The notes under the pieces were generated by a model that was not told where the DNA came from, searched no databases, and was given only the letters and a program-made list of their open reading frames with translations. Made by a program: the position numbers and the translations under genes. DNA of 64,000 nucleotides, taken from NCBI RefSeq assembly GCF_002280675.1, contig NZ_NCEN01000001.1, positions 62,001 through 126,000 on the forward strand, read 5' to 3'. Source of the DNA: Novosphingobium sp. 32-60-15 (GTDB lineage: Bacteria; Pseudomonadota; Alphaproteobacteria; Sphingomonadales; Sphingomonadaceae). Positions 1 through 8,062 of this stretch are shown here, one piece after another (the stretch's first letter is position 1; the number at the start of each line of letters is the position of its first letter).

Positions 1-974
1 CACAGGCGCACTTTGGCATAAGGGCCATCGTTGGGGATCGCCAGCGGGTTGATGCATTCGCGCTTGTTGGCCCAAATCTCGACATCTTGCGCAAAGGCCA
101 GACGGCTGCCTTCCTGATAGGCCAGCGCCATTGCGCGGTCTTCGTCAGTGGTCTCGCGGCTGCCGTCGTGCACCTTCACCATCAGCGCGTGCCAACTGCG
201 GGTGACGCCATCTTCAACCGGAGTGTTGGCGATCATGATGAAGCTGTCGAACGCGCCCGCCATGGCCGATTGCAGGAAGCCGGGGCCTTCGTACCAGGTA
301 TCCAGCACGAGGAAATCTTCGGGGTTTGCCGTCAGCGTGCGGTGCCCTGCGCTGTAATACTGGTGCAAGTGCGGGCCGATGAACTCGTTGGCAAAATACT
401 GCCAATCAGTGGCCCCGTGGATCGGGATAAAGTGGCCAAAATCGGCCATGTTGTCGACAATTTCGATGCCGTGGCTGTTGAGATCGCCCATGTAGTCGAT
501 CTTCCATTCCACCCAGCCCGGCTGGCCATAGTGCCCGCCGAAATCCGGCAGTTCGACATCAGGTTCAAGCCCCTCGGGATCGTGCCATACCCACAGGATG
601 CCCGCGCGTTCGATCACCGGATAAGTGCGCAACTTGGCCGCCTTCGGGATGAAATCGGAATAGGGAATGTGATTGCAGGCGCCATCAGGACCATAGCGCC
701 AGCCATGGAACGGGCAGCGGATCGCTTCACCTTCAACATGTTCACCATCGCGGACAATATACGATGTGGTGTTCTTGGCCAGATGAGCGCCCATGTGCGG
801 GCAATAGGCATCCACCACATAAGCGGTGCCGCTTTCACCGCGATAGAGCACCAGATCCCTGCCAAAATAGCGAATGGGTGCGGGCGTGCGGCTGGCATCG
901 CTTGCCGGACCGATCATGAACCAGCCTCGTGCAAAGTCGAATTCGCCCAGGCCATAATCTTTGGAAGTCGCCAT
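1..974 (-). CDS. Rieske 2Fe-2S oxygenase, KshA/DAF-36-like (3' end beyond window)
   Basis: Oxygenase component of a Rieske non-haem iron system, likely hydroxylating or desaturating a polycyclic substrate with electrons from a separate reductase. About 324 residues are visible; the C-terminus lies outside the left edge. The Rieske centre is C58-P-H60 and C87-P-F-H90, followed by G-W-R-Y. The mononuclear iron site reads N175-x2-D178-x2-H181-x4-H186. The loop between the two Rieske half-motifs is 26 residues, whereas 15-17 is usual. The region after the second half-motif (IPYS) recalls both KshA (3-ketosteroid 9-alpha-hydroxylase) and DAF-36/Neverland sterol desaturases. The ATG is preceded by AGAAGGAA. 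It is transcribed divergently from the LysR gene, with a dyad between them. Substrate is unknown; family assignment is firm. Confidence 0.88.
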   Translation of the reverse strand, partial: MATSKDYGLGEFDFARGWFMIGPASDASRTPAPIRYFGRDLVLYRGESGTAYVVDAYCPHMGAHLAKNTTSYIVRDGEHVEGEAIRCPFHGWRYGPDGACNHIPYSDFIPKAAKLRTYPVIERAGILWVWHDPEGLEPDVELPDFGGHYGQPGWVEWKIDYMGDLNSHGIEIVDNMADFGHFIPIHGATDWQYFANEFIGPHLHQYYSAGHRTLTANPEDFLVLDTWYEGPGFLQSAMAGAFDSFIMIANTPVEDGVTRSWHALMVKVHDGSRETTDEDRAMALAYQEGSRLAFAQDVEIWANKRECINPLAIPNDGPYAKVRL

Positions 975-1077
975 CAGGGTGTTCCTTCTCTTGAAATTTC
1001 CGCTTCTGGCCGGGGACGGCACGGCGCAATTGGAGGTAGTTTAGCGAGTTTGGTGAAGATTTGCGAAGTATCTTGTA

Positions 1078-1096
1078 TTGCACATCTATTGTGCAA
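1078..1096. promoter_or_regulatory. LysR-type operator dyad TTGCAC-N7-GTGCAA
   Basis: A perfect inverted repeat with 6-bp arms and a 7-bp spacer lies in the divergent promoter region between the Rieske gene (start 974) and the LysR gene (start about 1133). It matches the T-N11-A dyad form typical of LysR family binding sites, so it is the likely activation/autorepression site for both genes. The dyad is seen directly; its use by the adjacent regulator is inference. Confidence 0.7.
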
Positions 1097-1132
1097 GAAT
1101 GCACGATGGCACAAGGATATCAAGGACCGGTC

Positions 1133-1990
1133 ATGCTTTGGAGCGATCTTGAGGTGTTTCTGGCTGCAGTCCGCACCGGATCATATACCGCCGCAGGCCG
1201 CCAGCTGGATGTAAACCGGACCACGGTTGGCCGCCGGGTTGATGCGTTGGAGCGCGCGCTTGGCACGCCGTTGTTTGAGCAGACCCCGCTTGGTTATGCA
1301 CCGACACCGGCGGGCGCGCGCCTTCTGGCAGCAGCCGAGGCGATGGAGCGCGAAGTTGCGGCGATGCTGGCTGATATCGGCGGCATCGGCTTGCGCTCTG
1401 CGCCGATCCGCATTGCCGGAAGTGGGGGCATTGCTTGCGAATTCCTGCCCGAACTGGCCGCGTTCCGACAAGCCCATCCCGATGTGCCGATTGAACTTTT
1501 GGGCGAACTGGATCCGCTGGATGCGGTGACCCAGCGCCGCGCGGATCTTGGGATTGTGCTTGTCCGCGCTTTGCCCCTGCGGCTGACAGGCGTGCAAGTG
1601 GCCACGCTGCGTCAATCGCCCTATGGTATTGCAGATAGCTTGCCTAGCTTGCCGCAGTTGGGTTGGGGTTATGAATTCAATGCGGCTTTGCCCGGCGGTC
1701 CGTGGAATTCAAACCCCGCAGGAGAGGTGGCACAAGCTGCAGGGCTTGCGACCTTCAACAGCTGGCCGCAACTGAAGCAAGCAGTGCTATCGGGTATTGG
1801 CAAGGCCAGCCTGTGGTGCTTTGCCGCAGATGCTGAACCGGCACTTTTGCGCCTTGCACCGCCTGATCCGCGCCACGATTGTCCGTTGTGGCTGGTTCAC
1901 CGCGCTAAAGCACCGCCAGGGCCGGGGCTATCACAGCTTATCGCGTTTCTGGAAAAGCGCATTGCGGCGCGGTGCAATCAGGAATCATGA
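1133..1990 (+). CDS. LysR family transcriptional regulator
   Basis: DNA-binding regulator of 285 residues. It has an N-terminal winged helix-turn-helix (DLEVFLAAVRTGSYTAAG, then RTTVGRRVDALE, residues about 4-60) and a C-terminal substrate-binding-like effector domain. The start at 1133 is chosen because AAGGA lies six bases upstream and the HTH then begins a few residues in, as is usual; ATG 1106 is an alternative start. It is divergent from the Rieske oxygenase, with a LysR-type dyad at 1078-1096, which suggests that it controls that gene in response to a pathway metabolite. The effector is unknown. Confidence 0.9.
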   Translation: MLWSDLEVFLAAVRTGSYTAAGRQLDVNRTTVGRRVDALERALGTPLFEQTPLGYAPTPAGARLLAAAEAMEREVAAMLADIGGIGLRSAPIRIAGSGGIACEFLPELAAFRQAHPDVPIELLGELDPLDAVTQRRADLGIVLVRALPLRLTGVQVATLRQSPYGIADSLPSLPQLGWGYEFNAALPGGPWNSNPAGEVAQAAGLATFNSWPQLKQAVLSGIGKASLWCFAADAEPALLRLAPPDPRHDCPLWLVHRAKAPPGPGLSQLIAFLEKRIAARCNQES

Positions 1991-2110
1991 TGAAAAAGCG
2001 ATTTTTGTTTGCAAAGCGTCGTTAGTGATGACAGTTTACCGAAAATTGCGGATATTTAAGCGTCATCCTCTACGCATGGTAAAGCGCGACGCCGGAGAGA
2101 TCTTACCGTT

Positions 2111-3277
2111 ATGGCAACCCGACCATTCGCACCGGTGTTTGACCGCGAAACCCTGCTTGCTGCCGCGCGTGATCGTACCGGTTTATCAGACTTTGGTGAT
2201 ACGTGGTTCTTTGAGCCGATGGACCAGTACATCGCTGCGGCCAATGCCGAGGGCAAGCTGACGCCTGCCGGATTTGGCGGGCAGACAGAGTCGATCCTCA
2301 AGGGCCTCGCCAGTCGTTTGCGCATGGTTGACGATATCAAGCGCCATCCTGAAATCCTTGACGAGACGGTCGAGGTTGCCGCGATCATTCTGGGTCTTCC
2401 GCGCACGGGCAGCACGATATTCCACCGCCTGCTGGCGTCTGCGCCGGGGATGACCGCGATCAGGTGGTATGAGGCGCAAAACTATGCGCCATTGCCGGGC
2501 GATGAACCTGGCAATCCGGTGGCAAGGCGGGCTTATGCCGAAGCTATGATTGAGGGGTGGCTGAACCTCTCGCCCGAACTGGCCTCGATCCATCCGCTTG
2601 ATCCTGATGCGCCGGATGAGGAAATCATCATCCTTGGCCAGTTGTTCATTACAACGATGGTCGAAGCGATGACGTTCATCCCTTCGTTTGCTGCGTGGCT
2701 AAATACTTATGATCAGGCTAGGGGTTTTGAGGATCTCAAGACCATCCTGCAATATCTGCAATGGCAGGACCCGGCGCGGCGGGGGCGCAAGTGGGTGCTG
2801 AAAAGCCCTTCGCATCTGCCCTATACCGATGCCGTGGCCAATGCCTTTCCCGATGCGGTGCTGGTGATGACGCACCGCGATCCGGTGGAGGTCGTGCCGA
2901 GCTACGTCAGCATGGAGGCGGCTCTTTACAAGCTGAATTCCGAGCATTCGGACAGGCAAGTGGGGGCGTTCTGGTTTCCGCGACTGGCGGGGTGGATGAA
3001 GCGCTTTGAAGAGGCCCGCGCGCGGATTGGCGAGGATCGGTTTATCGACATCGATTACCGCGAAGTGGCGCGCGAGCCGTTGAAGCAGGCCGAGCGGGTG
3101 CTGGCGCATATCGGCATTCCGCTGGACGACAAGATCGAGGCTGCGCTCGCCGAGTTCATGGCGGGCAACAAGCGCGAGCAGCGCCCGATGCATGATTACT
3201 CGCTCGAACGGTTTGGCCTGAATGAAGATGCGGTGCGCGAGGCATTCGCTTCCTATCGCGCGCGCTTCATCGTTTGA
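2111..3277 (+). CDS. Sulfotransferase family protein (PAPS-binding fold)
   Basis: 388-residue protein of the sulfotransferase superfamily (Sulfotransfer_3 type). The 5'-phosphosulfate loop is visible as LPRTGST at residues 96-102, inside the hydrophobic strand AAIILG. A second nucleotide-contact segment, VLVMTHRDPVEVVPSYVS, carries the expected Arg and Ser. GGAGAGA sits upstream of the ATG. It lies just upstream of an SDR gene in an apparent operon running to about 5.7 kb. Such proteins recur in sphingomonad catabolic islands, where their substrates are mostly undefined. Whether it transfers sulfate to the pathway substrate or has another role cannot be told from sequence. Confidence 0.82.
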   Translation: MATRPFAPVFDRETLLAAARDRTGLSDFGDTWFFEPMDQYIAAANAEGKLTPAGFGGQTESILKGLASRLRMVDDIKRHPEILDETVEVAAIILGLPRTGSTIFHRLLASAPGMTAIRWYEAQNYAPLPGDEPGNPVARRAYAEAMIEGWLNLSPELASIHPLDPDAPDEEIIILGQLFITTMVEAMTFIPSFAAWLNTYDQARGFEDLKTILQYLQWQDPARRGRKWVLKSPSHLPYTDAVANAFPDAVLVMTHRDPVEVVPSYVSMEAALYKLNSEHSDRQVGAFWFPRLAGWMKRFEEARARIGEDRFIDIDYREVAREPLKQAERVLAHIGIPLDDKIEAALAEFMAGNKREQRPMHDYSLERFGLNEDAVREAFASYRARFIV

Positions 3278-3299
3278 TTTTGATCCAGGGAATTTTGGA

Positions 3300-4061
3300 A
3301 TGACGGACCTTTCGGGAAAGAGCGTGCTGATCACCGGTGCGGGGCAGGGCATCGGGCAGGGTGTTGCGCTGGCAATGGCGGGGGCAGGCGCCAGCGTGGC
3401 GGTGACCGGGCGCACGCTTTCAAAAGTGGAAAAGACCGCGCAAATGGTGCGCGAGCGCGGCGGGACGGCGCTGGCGCTGGCCTGCGATGTGAAGTCTGCT
3501 GCCGATCTGGCCGCGACGGTTCAGGCGACAGTGGCAGAGTTTGGCGGGCTGGATATCCTTGTGAACAATGCGCAGGAAGTGCCGCTGGGCAAGCTTGAGG
3601 ACGTGACTGACGAGGCCTTTACCGCAGGGTTTGAATCCGGGCCGCTGGCCACGCTGCGGCTGATGAAGCTGGCGCGTCCGCATCTTGTGGCGCGGGGCGG
3701 GGGCACGATCTTCAACTTCTGTTCTTCGGCCGGCATCCGCTGGGACATGACCGGCTATGGCGCTTATGCCGCGGTGAAGCAGGGCATCCGTTCGTTGACC
3801 CGCGCGGCGGCGGCGGAATGGGGCGGCGAGGCCATTCGCGTGCTGACCATCGCGCCGCATGCGGAATCGCCGGGGCTGAAGTGGTGGATCGAGAACAATC
3901 CGGAGGAAGCGCAGGCGTTTTTCCGCACGATCCCGCTGGGCCGCGTCGGATCGCTGGAAGGTGATATCGGGCGGGCGCTGGTGGCGCTTGCGGGGCAGGA
4001 TCTGGCCTATCTGACTGGCGCGACGATCCCGCTGGATGGCGGGCAGGCCAACTTCGACTGA
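3300..4061 (+). CDS. Short-chain dehydrogenase/reductase (SDR)
   Basis: Classical SDR of 253 residues, NAD(P)-dependent alcohol/ketone oxidoreductase. It shows the glycine-rich cofactor motif TGAGQGIG near the N-terminus, the structural NNAQ motif, a catalytic Ser in the FCSSAG strand and a Tyr-x3-Lys pair in YAAVK. The C-terminal PLDGGQANFD tail is typical. The ATG at 3300 is preceded by AGGGAA. It follows the sulfotransferase gene by 22 bp and precedes the EthD-like gene by 13 bp, so the three are probably cotranscribed. The substrate is unknown, presumably an intermediate of the island's pathway. Confidence 0.9.
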   Translation: MTDLSGKSVLITGAGQGIGQGVALAMAGAGASVAVTGRTLSKVEKTAQMVRERGGTALALACDVKSAADLAATVQATVAEFGGLDILVNNAQEVPLGKLEDVTDEAFTAGFESGPLATLRLMKLARPHLVARGGGTIFNFCSSAGIRWDMTGYGAYAAVKQGIRSLTRAAAAEWGGEAIRVLTIAPHAESPGLKWWIENNPEEAQAFFRTIPLGRVGSLEGDIGRALVALAGQDLAYLTGATIPLDGGQANFD

Positions 4062-4074
4062 GGGGGCTTGCGCT

Positions 4075-4809
4075 GTGGAGAAAGTGATCGTTGCGCTTTG
4101 GGCGTTTGTTGATGAAACACATGCGCAGTGCGGTGCGCGGTTATTGCAAAGCCTGCCTGCAGCCTTGGCGCAAGTTGGCATAAAATCGTTGCGAATCAAT
4201 GTTCGGGACGAGGCGGTGGCGGCGGGTGCCGGATTGGTCCAGCGTTGGCAGGAACCGCAGCAGGCGGCCATTGTGCAGTTCTGGATGCCATCGGCCAATG
4301 CCATGTTCCGGAGCGGGGTGGATGCGGTGCTGGCGGCGCATGGGGCGAAGTTTGCGGCATGGCTGGTGTGTGAATCCACGGTGATTGCCAATACCGATCA
4401 TCCGGCGGTGCCGGTTTCCCCCGGGAAACTATCCAACATTGCCGGAATTACAAGGACTTGGGGGTTCGCCCAGGCGAGCTTCATATCGTTCCGGCCCGAT
4501 CTGCCGCGCGACGATGCGATTGCCCACTGGCATTCGCACCACACCCGCGTGGCGATAGAGACGCAATCGAATTTCGAATATGTGCAGAACATCATCGTGC
4601 GCCCGCTGACCGATGATGCGCCCGCCTATGACGCCTTTGTGGAAGAGTGCTTTCCGATCGAGGCGCTGGACCAGCCCGAAGTGTTCTTCGATGCTGTGGG
4701 CCAGCCTGAAAAGTTTGCCGCCAATCTGGCCACGATGATGGACAGTTGCGCAGGGTTTATCGACTTCACCCGGATCGATGTGATCCCGACTTCGCAATAC
4801 GATTTTTAA
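4075..4809 (+). CDS. EthD-like domain protein
   Basis: About 244 residues from a GTG start, chosen because GAGGGGG stands eight bases upstream. The C-terminal half resembles the ferredoxin-like alpha/beta EthD fold (DDAIAHWHSHHTRVA, then a strand with ending NIIVRPL), a small-domain family found with P450s and ring-degrading enzymes and sometimes proposed to act in redox support or as cyclase-like helpers. The N-terminal half (VIVALWAF...) may be a second copy of a similar fold. It sits between two SDR genes in the same operon. The family call is moderate and the biochemical function is not known. Confidence 0.6.
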   Translation: MEKVIVALWAFVDETHAQCGARLLQSLPAALAQVGIKSLRINVRDEAVAAGAGLVQRWQEPQQAAIVQFWMPSANAMFRSGVDAVLAAHGAKFAAWLVCESTVIANTDHPAVPVSPGKLSNIAGITRTWGFAQASFISFRPDLPRDDAIAHWHSHHTRVAIETQSNFEYVQNIIVRPLTDDAPAYDAFVEECFPIEALDQPEVFFDAVGQPEKFAANLATMMDSCAGFIDFTRIDVIPTSQYDF

Positions 4810-4825
4810 GACAAGGATTTTCGCG

Positions 4826-5698
4826 ATGACACAATCGAAGGTCGCAATCGTTACCGGTGCCAGCCGTGGCGCAGGTGCGGGGATTGCCCGTGGCTTTGGC
4901 GAGTTGGGCTATACCGTTTATGTGACGGGCCGCACGGTGACGCCCGGAGACGCCAAGGGCTGGGACGGCACCGTGTTGCCCGGAACCGTGGCCGAAACCG
5001 CACAGCGCGTGACCGACAATGGCGGCAAGGGCATTGCCGTGGTGTGCGACCATGGCGACGATGAATCGGTTGCGCGCCTGTTTGAACAAGTGATGGCCGA
5101 GCAGGGGCGGCTGGATGTGCTGGTGAACAATGCGGCCTATATGCACCACCAGTTGATTGAAAAGATGCCGTTCTGGGAAAAGGAACTGGACGCGCAGAAG
5201 ATCATCGATGTGGGTTTGCGCAGTGCATATGTGGCAAGCTGGCATGCGGCAAAGATCATGGTGCCGCAAGGTTCAGGCATTATTGCGATGACATCATCGT
5301 TTGGCGCGACCTGCTATATGCACGGGCCAGCCTATGGCGCGCAGAAGGCCGGACTGGACAAACTGGCGCACGATATGGAGCATGATTTCCGGGGTACGGG
5401 GGTTGCTGCGGTATCGCTGTGGCTTGGCCCGCAATTGACCGAACGGGCACAAATTGCGGCGCAGACAAACCCCGAGCAATATGAGGGCTTTCTGGCGATG
5501 GCCGAGAATCCGGAGTTTTCGGCGCATGTGATCGACGCGATTGATAAGGCATCGAACCGTGACGAACTTTCGGGGCAGACGCTGATCGTGGCCGAGATTG
5601 CCAAGGAATTGGGCGTGACCGATCGGGGGAATGAGCGACCATCGCACCGCGCGATGCTGGGCAATCCGCGCGAGAAGAATCCGGCGGCAGTTTATTGA
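4826..5698 (+). CDS. Short-chain dehydrogenase/reductase (SDR)
   Basis: SDR of 290 residues, slightly longer than the classical 250. It has TGASRGAG as cofactor motif, NNAAY, and a Tyr/Lys pair in AYGAQKAGLDKL. An insertion after the cofactor motif (TPGDAKGWDGTVLPGTV) and a long C-terminal segment set it apart from the neighbouring SDRs and recall the DHRS1-like subgroup. AAGGA stands nine bases before the ATG. It is the last gene of the 2.1-5.7 kb plus-strand cluster and is followed by hairpin repeats. Oxidoreductase function is confident; the substrate is unknown. Confidence 0.88.
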   Translation: MTQSKVAIVTGASRGAGAGIARGFGELGYTVYVTGRTVTPGDAKGWDGTVLPGTVAETAQRVTDNGGKGIAVVCDHGDDESVARLFEQVMAEQGRLDVLVNNAAYMHHQLIEKMPFWEKELDAQKIIDVGLRSAYVASWHAAKIMVPQGSGIIAMTSSFGATCYMHGPAYGAQKAGLDKLAHDMEHDFRGTGVAAVSLWLGPQLTERAQIAAQTNPEQYEGFLAMAENPEFSAHVIDAIDKASNRDELSGQTLIVAEIAKELGVTDRGNERPSHRAMLGNPREKNPAAVY

Positions 5699-5747
5699 TT
5701 GTTGCGGGGTGTGTGGGGCTGGTGTCGTAGGCCTACCATCGGCGACA

Positions 5748-5772
5748 TCATCCTTCGACAAGCTCAGGATGA
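5748..5772. repeat. REP-like intergenic palindrome
   Basis: TCATCCT and AGGATGA arms flank TCGACAAGCTC, in the gap between the SDR and P450 genes. Sequences of the CCTTCGACAAGCTCAGGA type are a recurrent intergenic palindrome in sphingomonad genomes (from general knowledge). It probably forms an RNA hairpin after the upstream operon. Copy number elsewhere in the genome cannot be judged here. Confidence 0.55.
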
Positions 5773-5806
5773 GCGGAACGGGGAAGAAGGGTAGCCCCAC
5801 CCCCGA

Positions 5807-5828
5807 CCCCTCCCGTAAACGGGAGGGG
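5807..5828. terminator. GC-rich hairpin, possible terminator or REP element
   Basis: A perfect 9-bp stem (CCCCTCCCG / CGGGAGGGG) with a TAAA loop. It lies about 110 bp after the SDR stop and 150 bp before the P450 gene. There is no U-run, so intrinsic termination is uncertain; it may be another dispersed intergenic palindrome. The rest of the 5699-5974 gap holds no gene that can be supported. Confidence 0.45.
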
Positions 5829-5974
5829 GGAAGAAGGGGTATTGCCTGCCATCTGGTGATCCGATGTAGATCATGAAGTGATCTGTTTTGATGTCGCCCT
5901 CTTGCGTCGTGTTTGGCACGCCATACGCTTGACCTTTCAAGCCGGATCAACCGGCGACTGACGGGAGAATTGGC

Positions 5975-7387
5975 ATGGCAAGTGCAGCGAGCGCCGCTGG
6001 CGGTCTTCCCCTTCTTGATGGCGGTGCGCCCCTGTTGGGCCATCTTGCCCAGTTTTTCCGTGATCCGGTGACCGTGCTGAAGCGCGGGTACAAATCAAAG
6101 GGCCGGATGTTTGCGATGAATTTCATGGGCCAGCGCATGAATGTGATGCTGGGGCCGGAGCATAACCGGTTCTTCTTTGAAGAGACGGACAAGCTGCTTT
6201 CCATCCGTGAATCCATGCCGTTTTTCCTGAAGATGTTTTCGCCCGATTTCTATTCGTTTGCCGAGATGGACGAATATCTGCGGCAGCGTTCGATCATCAT
6301 GCCGCGCTTCAAGGCGGCATCGATGAAGCAATATGTGCCGGTGATGGTCGAGGAATCGCTCAATCTGGTGGAGCGGCTGGGCGATAGCGGCGAGTTTGAT
6401 CTGATCCCCACATTGGGACCGGTGGTAATGGATATTGCCGCGCACAGCTTTATGGGGCGCGAATTCCATGAAAAGCTGGGGCACGAGTTTTTCGATCTGT
6501 TCCGCGATTTTTCGGGCGGGATGGAATTTGTGCTGCCGCTATGGCTGCCCACGCCCAAGATGATCAAATCGCAGCGCGCCAAGAAGAAACTGCACACCAT
6601 TTTGCAATCGTGGATTGAAAAGCGCCGCGCCGCGCCGCTTGATCCGCCCGATTTTTTCCAGACGATGATCGGCACGAAATATCCCGATGGGCGGCCGGTG
6701 CCGGATGAGATCATCCGCCATCTGATCCTGCTGCTGGTATGGGCAGGGCATGAGACGACCGCCGGACAGGTAAGCTGGGCGCTGGCCGATTTGTTGCAGA
6801 ACCCGGCCTATGCCCAGGTGCTGCGTGACGAGATTGCGGCCACTGTGGGCGGCGGCAATGGCAGCAACCTGAGCTGGGAACATGCCATAGCGATGGAGAA
6901 GATGGACCTTGCCCTGCGCGAGACCGAGCGGCTGCATCCGGTGGCCTATATGCTGTCACGCAAGGCCAATGCCGATATTCACCGCGAAGGTTACACCATC
7001 AAAAAGGGCGAATTCGTGCTGTTGGCGCCTTCAGTCAGCCACCGCATGGAAGAGACATTCCGCAATCCCGATGCCTATGATCCGGAACGTTTCAACCCGG
7101 CCAACCCCGATGCGCAGATTGAAAGCAATTCGCTGATCGGATTTGGCGGCGGGGTGCATCGCTGTGCGGGCGTAAACTTTGCGCGCATGGAAATGAAGGC
7201 GCTGGTGGCGATGCTGTTGCAGAACTTCGACATGGAATTGATCGACGAGGTGAAGCCCGTTTCGGGCGCGACGACTTATTGGCCTGCGCAGCCGTGCCGG
7301 GTGCGGTACAAGCGGCGCAAGGTTGAGGGTGCGCACGCAGATGTTGCGGCGCTGGCCAAGGCGGCTGGTTGCCCCGCGCATGTTTGA
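5975..7387 (+). CDS. Cytochrome P450, CYP51-like
   Basis: Haem monooxygenase of 470 residues with every P450 landmark: I-helix oxygen-activation motif A257-G-H-E-T-T262, ExxR pair E316-R319 (in ETERLHP), and haem-binding loop FGGGVHRCAG with the thiolate Cys397. Overall spacing and the segment after ExxR (sterically long K'-helix, HRM in the meander) resemble the CYP51 sterol-demethylase type more than the small camphor-type bacterial P450s. The start is supported by GGGAGAA upstream. A 2Fe-2S ferredoxin follows at 7603 and is the probable redox partner, an arrangement known for CYP51 in actinobacteria. The substrate is inferred only broadly as bulky and hydrophobic; a true 14-demethylase role is not established. 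Confidence 0.88.
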   Translation: MASAASAAGGLPLLDGGAPLLGHLAQFFRDPVTVLKRGYKSKGRMFAMNFMGQRMNVMLGPEHNRFFFEETDKLLSIRESMPFFLKMFSPDFYSFAEMDEYLRQRSIIMPRFKAASMKQYVPVMVEESLNLVERLGDSGEFDLIPTLGPVVMDIAAHSFMGREFHEKLGHEFFDLFRDFSGGMEFVLPLWLPTPKMIKSQRAKKKLHTILQSWIEKRRAAPLDPPDFFQTMIGTKYPDGRPVPDEIIRHLILLLVWAGHETTAGQVSWALADLLQNPAYAQVLRDEIAATVGGGNGSNLSWEHAIAMEKMDLALRETERLHPVAYMLSRKANADIHREGYTIKKGEFVLLAPSVSHRMEETFRNPDAYDPERFNPANPDAQIESNSLIGFGGGVHRCAGVNFARMEMKALVAMLLQNFDMELIDEVKPVSGATTYWPAQPCRVRYKRRKVEGAHADVAALAKAAGCPAHV

Positions 7388-7409
7388 ATCTTGGGCGTAA
7401 ACTTCGTTT

Positions 7410-7496
7410 CGTCATTGCGAGCGTAGCGAAGCAATCCAGAGGCGGTGCGCGCTACGCTCTGGATTGCTTCGTCGGCTTCGCCTTCTCGCAATGACG
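7410..7496. repeat. Large palindromic intergenic element
   Basis: The left part begins CGTCATTGCGAG and includes GAAGCAATCCAGAG; the right part begins CTCTGGATTGCTTC and ends CTCGCAATGACG. Together they form a long, slightly interrupted hairpin of about 87 bp between the P450 and ferredoxin genes. The CATTGCGAG...GAAGCAATCC core is a widespread dispersed bacterial repeat (general knowledge). It may act as a transcript stabiliser or attenuator between the two genes, or be a non-autonomous mobile remnant. Confidence 0.65.
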
Positions 7497-7576
7497 AAGG
7501 TTTTCAGGACGAAGGTTTTCAGGACGAAGGTTTTCAGGACGAAGGTTTTCAGGACGAAGGTTTTCAGGACGAAGGT
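7493..7576. repeat. 15-bp direct tandem repeat, five full copies plus one partial
   Basis: The unit GACGAAGGTTTTCAG is repeated exactly five times (7493-7567), followed by a partial sixth copy GACGAAGGT. The array starts on the last bases of the neighbouring palindrome, as if seeded from its end. It stands 27 bp upstream of the ferredoxin start. Because the unit is a multiple of three, the reverse strand reads as a repeating KTFVL peptide, but there is no sign that this is translated. Confidence 0.9.
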
Positions 7577-7602
7577 GGGGATACAGCGTTGAGGGATGAT
7601 CA

Positions 7603-7935
7603 ATGGCCAAAGTGACGTTCGTTCAGCCTGATGGTTCATCGCGTACGGTTGTGAACTTTGAGGGCATGACGCTGATGCAACTGGCGGTCGGCAATCTTGT
7701 CGACGGGATCGATGCGCTGTGCGGGGGGATGATGCAGTGCGCGACGTGCCACTGCTATATCGCGCCCGAATGGCTGGACCGGACGGGACCGGCGCGACCC
7801 GATGAGCGTGATATGCTGGAGGCGATTGACGGGGCGGAGATACGGCCCAACAGCCGTTTATCGTGCCAGGTGCAATTGGGGGAGGAACTGGACGGGTTGA
7901 TCGTGCATGTGCCTGCAGATCAGCCGGGGGTTTAG
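7603..7935 (+). CDS. 2Fe-2S ferredoxin (adrenodoxin type)
   Basis: Small electron carrier of 110 residues. The four cluster ligands fit C40-x5-C46-x2-C49-x38-C88, the vertebrate adrenodoxin/putidaredoxin pattern; an extra Cys51 lies next to the third ligand. The start is preceded by GAGGGA. It stands directly after the P450 gene and most likely delivers electrons to it, and perhaps also to the Rieske oxygenase. No ferredoxin reductase gene is seen in the window, so that partner must be encoded elsewhere. The 127-bp gap downstream is AT-richer than its surroundings and may hold the promoter of the next operon. Confidence 0.93.
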   Translation: MAKVTFVQPDGSSRTVVNFEGMTLMQLAVGNLVDGIDALCGGMMQCATCHCYIAPEWLDRTGPARPDERDMLEAIDGAEIRPNSRLSCQVQLGEELDGLIVHVPADQPGV

Positions 7936-8062
7936 CGAAATTATCGTAAACATTTTGCGCATATTGTTGACTTGATCGAAAACGAAACGCACCTTGCGTA
8001 AAAATAGCGATACTGATTGTCGAATCAGGTGGTCGCCAGAATACCGTGAGAGGAACTTTGGC

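Noticed and set aside
87..1214. 375-residue plus-strand open frame at the left end
   Set aside because: The minus strand here encodes a Rieske oxygenase with both cluster half-motifs and the iron site; the plus frame has no domain and runs through the divergent promoter.
7493..7576. Possible CRISPR array
   Set aside because: The repeats are directly adjacent with no spacers and the unit is only 15 bp; no cas genes are present.
7961..8040. Sigma-70-like promoter before the SDR gene at 8063 (TTGACT at 7967)
   Set aside because: No acceptable -10 element lies at 16-18 bp from the TTGACT, so the match is not better than chance.
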